From positions 1-28,515 of the forward strand of contig JWZX01002391.1 in the NCBI GenBank assembly GCA_001275005.1: a stretch of 28,515 bases of DNA, written 5' to 3'. This DNA is from Chrysochromulina tobinii. Its lineage: Eukaryota; Haptophyta; Prymnesiales; Chrysochromulinaceae. The notes beneath the pieces are model-generated. The model was not told where the DNA came from. It saw only the letters and a list, made by a program, of their open reading frames with translations, and ran no database searches. Positions 17,501 to 24,700 of the stretch are shown piece by piece. The translations under genes and the position numbers were made by a program. Each line of letters begins with the position of its first letter. The first letter of the stretch is position 1.

Positions 17501-20500
17501 GCAGCCGTGGTGGCGTTCGCGTACGACGTGCTGCACTACCATCGGCTTCGCAAGCTGCTCGCGCTACCCGCTGCCCAACTAAGGGAGAGCGACCCGCTCG
17601 CTCTGAGCGGCCCGGCGGCCCGGGCCGCCCTCCACCTGCCGCCCTCGAAGCGCAATCTGCTCTCAGCGCACCTGCGAGCGTTGCGGGTGTGCCGTCCGTC
17701 GCCAGAGACGTCCGACCTCGCGATGCGGCTGCACGAGGTGCCTCGGAGGACCCCTGATGACCCGTGAGGACCCCTGATGACCTCGCGATGCGACTGCACG
17801 AGGTGCCTCGGAGGACCCCTGATGACCCGTGAGGACCTTTGAGTGCCTCTCATGACCTCTGTTTGCCTCGGATGACCTTTGAGTGCCCTCTGATTGCCTC
17901 TGATGAACTCTGAGAACTTCTGATCGCCGCTGAGGACCTCTGATCGCCGTTGAGGACCTCCGATTGCGTCCCTCATCAGGCACTGCCTGGGCTCGCGGAC
18001 TGGGCGCTCGATGCATCTCCAGCCGAGCTGCAGGCGCTCCAAGCGCTCCTCCCGCGCATCGAGGCTGCCGCGCCCCTCGGGCCTGTGGGCCGTTCACTGC
18101 TCCGGCCGACACAGCTGCAGGTGCTCGAGGCGCTCCTTGTGACGAACCACGAGCCATCGCCGGGTTCGTCACCGGCGCTCGCGACAACGCGGCGCTCGCT
18201 CTCGCTCGGCGCGTCATCGCATGCTCGCGCCTCTCTGCTGCGGCTGCTGCGCGACGTGACGGGCCATCACGCGATGCCATCGGCGGCCCAGCCATCGCAC
18301 GAGCTCGAGTACGAGACGGAGGTGCTCGCCGCACTGAGGCCCTCTGAGTGCCTCTGAGGAACTCTGAGGACCTCTGATTGCCTCGGATGACCTCTGATTG
18401 CATCGGATGACATCGGCTGGCCTCTGATGACCTCTGCGTTCCTCTGATGATCTCTGATGACCTTTGATGACCTCCGATGGCCTCCCTCATCAGGCGCTCG
18501 CCGCGCTGCGCGTGCCTGCCGATGCGCTTCTGATCGATGAGGCGCTCGAGCTCGGGCTCTTCGCTCAGTGCGTGCGCCACCGGCGCGGCGGCGGGAAGGG
18601 CAAGGGCGGTGACGGCGACGGCGCCGACGGGGGCGCCGACGACGGGGGCGCCGACGACGAGTACTTTCCCGTCTGGCTTCCCGTGAGCGCCACGACGCCC
18701 TTCGACCTATGCGACGCCGCGATCGCAGTCAGGTACGACCCTCGCACACTCGAGGCTGCGACTGCCGCAGACGGGGGAGGAGGCGGCGGCGGTGTAGGCG
18801 GCGGTGCTGGAGGCGGAGGCGGCGGCGGCGGCGGCGGCGGCGCTGTGAGCCTCGTGGCAGTGCTCTCCCCCGACGCGGTCGACCTTCCTGAGGCTGAAGT
18901 GTACGAGCTCCGGGTGGCCACTTCGGACTTTGAGCACGCGGGCTGCAGCGCGCGCGCGTGGGCATGCCTCATCGGCGAGCATGCCACCTCGCGCGACGTG
19001 CCGTTGCACTGCGATCTCGGCGAGATCTCGAGGGGCGAGATTGCGCCCTTGCGCCGGGGCAGCGTCGCCACTTACCGGTTCGTCAGCCGTCCGCTCGGAC
19101 GACTGAGCTGCGTGCGGCTGCTGCGCGAGGGACGGGGCAGCAGCTTCGACGAGGGGAGCTGGCATGTGGCGTGGCTCGAGGTCGTCGCTCTCGGGACCGG
19201 CGAGGGATGGCGCTTCGAGGCTGGCTTGTGGGTCGAGCGTGAGGACGTTGCCCTCACGCCCACTGAGTACTGGCAGGCTCCCGAGGGTGGCGACGGCGGC
19301 GACGCGGCCCGTGACGAGAGCCTCGCCCGCTCACACCGAGGCGTCGCGCCGCCTATGCTGCGTCACGTCCGCCAGCTGGGCGAGCAGTGTGAACCTTCAC
19401 AGCCGGGCGAGCAGTCCGCGCCGAGCCAGCGGGACGGCGGTGTGAACATTCACAGCCAGCGGGACGGCGGTGTCGACGTGGCCGTCGCCCCAATCCATAA
19501 GGCGACACCGCCGAGGGGGTACAGTCCATTGCAGTCGCGCTCCAGCGCTCAGTACGGCGTCGAGGCTCCAGCGATGAGCAGCCGCTCGCTCGGTGATGCG
19601 CCGACCATGCCCATGCCCTCGAGGTACCTGCCGCCGCTGCCCGGGCTCAGCGCACTTGGAGGCCGGTCGAGCCGAGCCGAGAGCGTCGCCTCGACCCGAG
19701 CCACCCCGCGCACCTTTGACGACCTGACGCCACGCAACGAGAGCCCGCAGGTCGAGCTGCAGCAGTTCCCGATGCCGCCGCTTCACGAGCATGCGCCCGC
19801 GCCGCGCTGGACGGCCCTCGGCTCGGCGGGCGCCCAGCACGAAGCGATACGCGCCGCCCAGCACGGCGCGCTGGGCGGTGCGTGGGGGAGCACGCCGGTG
19901 TGCCCGGAGCGCCCCTTACCGGGCACCTACAACAGTGGGTCGGAGCATTGGCTCCCATCGAGGTGTGAATTCACAGGCGGTGAGGGCGGGTCGGAGCGTT
20001 GGCTTCCATCGATGGGACAACCGTCCATGGGAGCCATCAACGGAGCCGTCGCTGCGTATCACGGGCTGATCCCGCCCTCATCGATGCTGCCGCCGCCGCC
20101 GGGCATGCTACCACCCGGCCTCGTGCCCACACCGTACCTTCACAGCTTCGGCATGCCGCAGCTGCCCCCGCCGTCCTTCGGCCATCCCTCCATACCGCCG
20201 CACCTCCTCGGCTCCATCCCGCCTGTGAATTCACACCTCGGCTCCATCCCGCCTGTGAATTCACACCTCGGCTCCGTCCCGCCCTTGTCTACTTGGGGGC
20301 CACCCCCTGCCGCCCCCGGAACCATTTTCCCCGGCCTCGAGGGGCACCAGCACCGCCCACCGATCCCCCTCGCCACCTTCGCAGCCTCCGCCGCGCACTC
20401 TGGTCTGCTCCCGCCCCGTATCCAGACCTACCGCGCCCAGGCGTCCGAGGCCACCAGTCGAGCCTCGAGTCTCCTCTCGTCCAGCCTCGAATCGAGCCGC

Positions 20501-20944
20501 GCGCCGAGTCGAGCCTCGACCAGCGCCACCGCCACCGCCGCCGGCGGCATCGGCGGGAGCGCCGCCGCGGGCATGTGGCTTGCGCCACAAGGCGGCGGGG
20601 CCAACCAGTCGAGCGCCGTGGCGGGCGCCATCCCACCGTCAAAGGCCGTCCCGCAGGATGCGCCGCCCTCGCACCGGTGCACCAGCCTGCCGCCGGCACC
20701 GCCGCCGGCGCCGCCGCCGACGGCGCCAGCCAAGCTTGGCGCACGTGTGGACATGCCGGTGCCGCCTCTCGGGCTGCATCGCGTCGGGCTGGGGTCGGCG
20801 CCGGTGGTCGCCCCAGCCGCCGCGGCGGTCGACGCCGAAGCAGAAGAGATGGGCTGGCCTGGTCTGAGCGACATGGAATCGGAAAGCGGGTCGGAGCCCA
20901 GTCCATCAGACGCGAACCCGAATGAGTCCAGGCAGATAGCTTAG
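14548..20944 (+). CDS. Very large Cys-rich / multi-TM / PLAT-domain membrane protein
   Basis: Exons 14548..15083, 15130..17737, 17980..18321 and 18494..20944 give 1978 residues. Residues 16-170 hold three DCxDCG-type Cys modules (at 16, 71 and 130) split by proline. Then come proline-rich linkers, an ephrin-receptor-like GCC2/GCC3 Cys region (~277-415: CREGTYNGLAGSNRTECAEC, CPAGQYAPLAGLLQCERCP), and about eight hydrophobic helices between ~486 and ~980, interrupted by a ~100-residue Pro/Ala loop. A PLAT domain follows at ~1296-1413 (EVYELRVATSDFEHAGCSAR ... GSWHVAWLEVVALGTGEGWR), then a ~560-residue low-complexity tail. A surface sensor or adhesion protein with cytosolic PLAT is the natural reading. 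The frame change at 15084-15129 could be a 46-nt intron or one extra base. No signal peptide is seen at ATG 14548, so an upstream exon may be missing. Confidence 0.75.
15084..15129 (+). other. Possible 46-nt mini-intron, or indel, in a proline-rich linker
   Basis: The frame shifts by one within CCN repeats. A GT at 15084 (CCTAG|GTCTCC) and an AG at 15129 (GCCCAAG|ACGCC) bracket 46 nt, which restores the frame exactly (PSPRRPPPAWPPPPS). One extra base would do the same. The 46 nt still encode proline-rich peptide, which argues for the indel. Confidence 0.35.
17738..17979 (+). repeat. PLAT-gene intron 2: repeat intron with 65-bp duplication across the donor
   Basis: This 242-nt GT-AG, phase 0 intron joins ...MRLHE to ALPGLADWALD. 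It consists of TGATGACCTC/TGAGGACCTC-like units and ends in GCGTCCCTCATCAG|G. The exon end plus donor (from 17716) is repeated from 17781, a period of 65 bp, giving a second CACGAG|GTGCCTCGGAG. The first donor must be used, because the duplicated copy is out of frame and follows a TGA. Confidence 0.8.
18322..18493 (+). repeat. PLAT-gene intron 3: repeat intron with target duplication
   Basis: This 172-nt GT-AG, phase 0 intron has TGATGACCTC-like units and ends in CCTCCCTCATCAG|G. The intron begins GTGCTCGCCGCACTGAGG and the next exon begins GCGCTCGCCGCGCTGCGC, a near copy in which only the intron copy has GT. The final ~125 nt before the acceptor contain no AG. Confidence 0.85.
19375..19470 (+). 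repeat. Two palindromes TGTGAANNTTCACA, each between direct repeats, in coding sequence
   Basis: Palindrome 19388-19401 lies between GCTGGGCGAGCAG (19375-19387) and GCCGGGCGAGCAG (19402-19414). Palindrome 19441-19454 lies between two perfect copies of GCCAGCGGGACGGCGG (19425-19440, 19455-19470). The added lengths, 27 and 30 nt, keep the frame. Confidence 0.8.
19937..20012 (+). repeat. Palindrome TGTGAATTCACA within a 25-bp direct repeat, in coding sequence
   Basis: The palindrome at 19964-19975 sits between 25-bp copies at 19937-19961 and 19988-20012, with 23 of 25 positions equal. The period is 51 nt, a multiple of three. Confidence 0.75.
20206..20283 (+). repeat. Palindrome TGTGAATTCACA twice, alternating with an 18-bp direct repeat
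   Basis: Three copies of CCTCGGCTCCATCCCGCC (20206, 20236 and 20266, the last with one change) alternate with the palindrome at 20224-20235 and 20254-20265. The 30-nt period encodes PVNSHLGSIP twice. Confidence 0.85.
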
Positions 20945-21412
20945 TGACCTCAGGCGAGCGGACGCGTCGTTTACACCATTCATCGTACAGCCTGGGCACG
21001 GCCGTTACGTTTGCAGCTCCAGACCTCCACCTCGTCCTCGCGGTGCGGAGATTTGGGGTTTAGTTGCGCCCAGAAACTACGCTTCCAGAAACTGTACTGG
21101 TACATGTATGTGCACGTCGGTGGTACCATCTAACGCGCGCACAGCGTCAAGAGCGCCATCACATTTCCGCGATTTTTGCATTTTTGGCTTTCCAGCAGTC
21201 GAGTGCTCAAACGGACAAACCGCGGAGCGCGGACTCGACACCTCGACAGTCTCATTTTGATAAGCAGATGAGGACCATGCAGCCCGGCCGTTAGGTCAAC
21301 ACGACAAGTCCTGTGGGCCAATTTGCCACTGCTCCGCCGTCACTTGCATTCGCCACCCCCGCCAAACGTCACTTGCATTTGCCTGTCGTGCTCATCTCGG
21401 CGCCTGTCGTGC
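20945..21412. other. Intergenic region between convergent genes
   Basis: The 468 bp between the PLAT-gene stop and the FO synthase stop hold no gene that I can see. Near 21339-21420 two short tandem duplications occur: GTCACTTGCATTYGCC twice, and CGCCTGTCGTGCTCATC-like twice. The second reaches the FO synthase stop codon. Confidence 0.5.
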
Positions 21413-24400
21413 TCATCCAACCTTGACCGGCAGCAGCGGCCCTGCACGCGCGGCGGCCGCCTCTCGCTCGGCGCCCGCGGCCGCATACAGCGTCGTGCGC
21501 TGCCAGGCGCGCCTCTCAGCACCACCAGCGTCGGCCGGGAGGCTCTCAATGATGGCTCGCATGCCTGCTGGGGTCATCTCCTGCCCATTCTTGGCGCCTG
21601 CAGCACGGCTGATCGACTCGGACATGAGCGTGCCGCCTAGGTCGTTCGCGCCCGCGCGCAACGCCATCGCAGCGCCCCGCGCCCCCATCTTGGTCCACGA
21701 CGTCTGGATGGAGGGTACATTGGGCAACGCAAGCCGCCCCACCGCATGCACCAGGAGAGCTTCACGGAGGGTCGGGCCGGGGCGCGCTTGCCCACGCCGG
21801 TACACGGGCGCCTCCGGGTGCACAAAGGGCAACGGCACAAACTCGGTCACCGCCGCGGGCGCGCCCGATCGAATCGTACGCTCTTGCCTAATTTGGATCC
21901 TCTTCAAATGTTTTGCGAGGCTCGTGTAGCCTTCGACGTGGCCGAACATGAGCGTCGTGGTGGTGGGCAGCCCGGCCGCATGCGCTTCGCCGAGGACACG
22001 AAGCCATTCAGACGAGCGCAGCTTGTCGGGGCAGATCTCGTCGCGCACCGCGTCGTCGAGCACCTCGGCCGACGTGCCCGGCAGGGAGCCGAGCCCCTCC
22101 GCCTTCAAGACCTGTAGGAAGTCGGACGTGCTCACACCGAGCGCACCGGCGCCTTGCGAAACCTCGAGGGGTGAGAAGGCATGCACGTGGATGGACGGGA
22201 CCGCTCCGCGCGCCGCTCGCAGGAAGCCGAGGTACGAGCTGCCGTCGTACCGGCCGTCGATGCCGCCTTGCATGCACACCTCGGTCGCCCCCCTCTCCCA
22301 GGCCTCCTCTACCCGTCGAGCGAGCTCCGCGAGGTCGACGTCGTAGGCGGCGCCTTTCGCCTCCATCGTCCCCTTGGAGAATGCGCAGAAGGAGCACGCG
22401 TACACGCACCTGCCATCCGAGGGGTCATTCGCGCCATCAGAGGCAATCAGAGGCAATCGGAGGTGGTGCACCTGCCATACGAGGGCCATCCGAGGCCATC
22501 CGAGGTCATTGCAGCTCATCAGGAGCTCATCAGGAGCTCATCAGAGCTCATCAGGAGCTCATCAGGAGCTCATCAGGAGCTCATCAGGAGCTCATCAGAG
22601 CTCATCAGGAGCTCATCAGGAGCTCATCAGGAGCTCATCAGGAGCTCATCAGGAGCTCATCAGGAGCTCATCCAGAGCACCGTCCGATGAGAAGAATGCG
22701 AGCACGCACCGGTTCGTGTAGTTGATGTTGCGGCACACCACGTACGAAACCGCCGAGCCGACGAGACGCTGGCGAAGCAAGTCGGCGGCGATGCACGTGG
22801 CGGCCAGATCGGGTCCGCGCGCGTGCAGCAATCGCTCCATCTGGCGCAGCGTGAGCCCGCCGCAACCCAGCGCCGTCGTGAGCGCCTCGCGCACGCCGCG
22901 GCTCAACCTCGAGTCGCCTAGCAATCTCGTCTCATCTCCCGCCGCCGCGGCAAGCATCGCTTCGAACCCGTCGCCGAAGGGCACCCATCGCATCTCGTCC
23001 TCTTCAGAGCCCGAGGGGGGCGCGCGCACCAGCCCCGCGTGCCACGACAGCTGTGCCGCGCGCTCCGTGCGCGCGTAGCCCGCGCCGTCGGAGAGTCGGC
23101 GGACGTGCGGTGCGACCGCGGGGTGCTGCCAGCGCGCAAGGGAGCGCGACGCGACCGACCGGTGCGCCACGAAGCGTGGGTAGGCTGGCAGGAGGGCAGG
23201 CGCGGCGCAAGGTGCAGGCCGTCAGCATGGAATGATCAGCATATGATCATCAGAGGTCCTCAGAGGTCCTCAGAGGTCCTCAAGGGTCATCAAGGGTCGT
23301 CACCTGGTAGGCGCGGCACGAGGCGCAGGCCGAGCGCCTCTGTCTCGGAGCGAAGCCTCGCCACGTCAGGCCACGCCGCCTCCGGGTTGACATGATCGGG
23401 CGTGACGCCTGCGCGTCGAGGAAGGACAGGGGTCGTTGGTCATCAGTCGTCATCAGTCGTCATCAGAGGTCATCAGAGGTCATCACCTGGTGCGGGTCGG
23501 AGGTGGGCCTCAGTCGTCATCAGAGGTCATCAGAGGTCATCAGAGGTCATCAGAGGTCATCAGAGGTGATCACCTGGGGAGATACCGCCCCAGTCGTCGA
23601 CGCCGCAGCGCAGCAGCCGCCGCAGCGTGGCCCCGTCAGCACTGAGGTTGGGCGGCGACTGAATGGGCACGCCTACCGGCCCGAGGATGAGCTTAGCACA
23701 GGCGACCGCCCAGAGCAGCTCCTCCTCGGGGAAGGCCTCCGCGCTCGCCATGCCCGTTCCCGCCTTTGGACGAAACGGCTGCACGATGAGTTCCTGCACA
23801 TGTCCCCAGCGCTCGTGCGCGTGCCTCACGCGTAGCAGGGCCTCGACGGTGTCGGCGCGCGTCTCGCCGAGCCCGAGGAGCAGCCCCGTGGTGAAAGGCA
23901 CGCGCAGCCGGCCCGCCAGCTCGATCTGGCGCAGCCGCGTGCGGGGCAGCTTCGTCACACAGCCCGCATGCGCTCCGCCGGGTGCGCTTGCCGCCTCTGC
24001 AACCGTCTCGAGCATCAGGCCCTGCGAGACGGCGACCTCGCGCAAGCGAGCCATCTCGCGCACGCTGAGCACGCCGGGGTTGGTGTGCGGCAGCAGCCCC
24101 GTTTCCTCGAGCACGCGCGCCGCCACCGAGGCGAGGTAGGCCACCGTGCTCTCGAAGCCCATGGCGTCGAGAGCCTCGCGCGCTACGGGCCACCGCGCCT
24201 CGGGCCGGTCGCCGAGCGTGAAAAGGGCCTCGGTGCAGCCGGCCTCCACGCCGCGACGAGCAATGTCCAGCACCTCGTCGGGCGTCAGGTACGCCCGCTT
24301 GGCATCGGCCACGCCGCCGTGTGCCGCAAACGTGCAGTAGCCACAACGATCTTGGCAGAGGCGCGTGAGCGGGATGAAGACTTTGCGGGAGTAAGTGACG

Positions 24401-24492
24401 CGGACATCGTCGCGCTCAGGCAGCCGATCTGCAAGCACGTGCCATGGCTCCCGTGTGAGGGCGCGCGCGGCGTCGGCGGCCAGGTAGCGCAT
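21413..24492 (-). CDS. Bifunctional FO synthase (fused CofG-CofH), radical SAM, four exons
   Basis: Exons complement(21413..22409, 22710..23184, 23304..23408, 23574..24492) give 831 residues, close to bacterial FbiC. The product makes FO (7,8-didemethyl-8-hydroxy-5-deazariboflavin) from tyrosine and a flavin-pathway uracil intermediate; in algae FO serves as a photolyase antenna pigment. The CofG half has the radical-SAM triad CQDRCGYC (Cys46, 50, 53) and ends GVDDWGGISPGVTPDHVNPE across the first splice. The CofH half has NINYTNRCVYACSFCAFSKG (Cys501, 505, 508), formed only when intron 3 is removed. I chose ATG 24492 because the longer frame starts at TTG after an in-frame stop. The shared 16-mer lies 67 nt upstream, and a short missing first exon is possible. 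It is head-to-head with the pseudokinase gene. Confidence 0.93.
22410..22709 (-). repeat. FO synthase intron 3: GAGCTC-centred 11-bp repeat array
   Basis: This 300-nt GT-AG intron contains about 15 copies of an 11-bp unit (a few are 10 bp), at about 22512-22672, reading GAGCTCCTGAT in the sense strand, followed by a few TGATTGCCTC units. Donor CCG|GTGCGTGCTCGC and the next exon GTGCGTGTACGC are near copies. An inner GGCAG|GTGCACC duplicates the acceptor area. Confidence 0.85.
23185..23303 (-). repeat. FO synthase intron 2: short repeat intron with a copy of the preceding exon end
   Basis: This 119-nt GT-AG, phase 1 intron starts GTGACGACCCTTGATGACCC, has TGAGGACCTC units and ends CTGCCAG|CC. 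Its 3' part (GGCCTGCACCTTGCGCCGCG) is a near copy of the end of exon 2 (GGCCTGCGCCTCGTGCCGCG). Joining gives LVPRLPAYPRFV. Confidence 0.7.
23409..23573 (-). repeat. FO synthase intron 1: TGATGACCTC repeat intron
   Basis: This 165-nt GT-AG, phase 1 intron starts GTGATCACCTCTGATGACC and ends CTCGACGCGCAG|GC. It contains two arrays of TGATGACCTC and some GATGACGACT units, and an inner CCAGGTGATGACC copy of the donor region. Joining restores GGISPGVTPDHVNP. Confidence 0.8.
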
Positions 24493-24559
24493 GAATGGCT
24501 CGGGGAGGCCTCCAGAGGAAGCGGGGCCGGCCACACGAGGAGCGCGTCCCGCGAGCAAG

Positions 24560-24575
24560 ATGTGTGAATGTGAAT
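24560..24575 (-). promoter_or_regulatory. Shared 16-mer upstream element, copy 3
   Basis: The minus strand reads ATTCACATTCACACAT, 67 nt upstream of the chosen FO synthase ATG, nearly the same spacing as at the PPR gene (66 nt). It lies in the 208-bp shared region with the pseudokinase gene. Confidence 0.45.
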
Positions 24576-24700
24576 GTGTGACTGTTTACACCCCATATTT
24601 CGTTTCGTGCGCTGTGAGGGCGCGCTTCCGCCGCGCGATTCGGAGCGTAACGGGCCGTGCAGCTAGGTAAGGAAACTGGCCCTTCGAGTGCGCCAAGCCG

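Noticed and set aside
22512-22672. CRISPR-like array
   Set aside because: The units are 10-11 bp with no spacers, lie inside a spliced gene, and no cas genes are present.
24285-24596. Frame beginning MGCKQSHIHIHTS as the FO synthase start
   Set aside because: It is out of frame with the CofG motif and passes through the shared 16-mer. It would need a frameshift.
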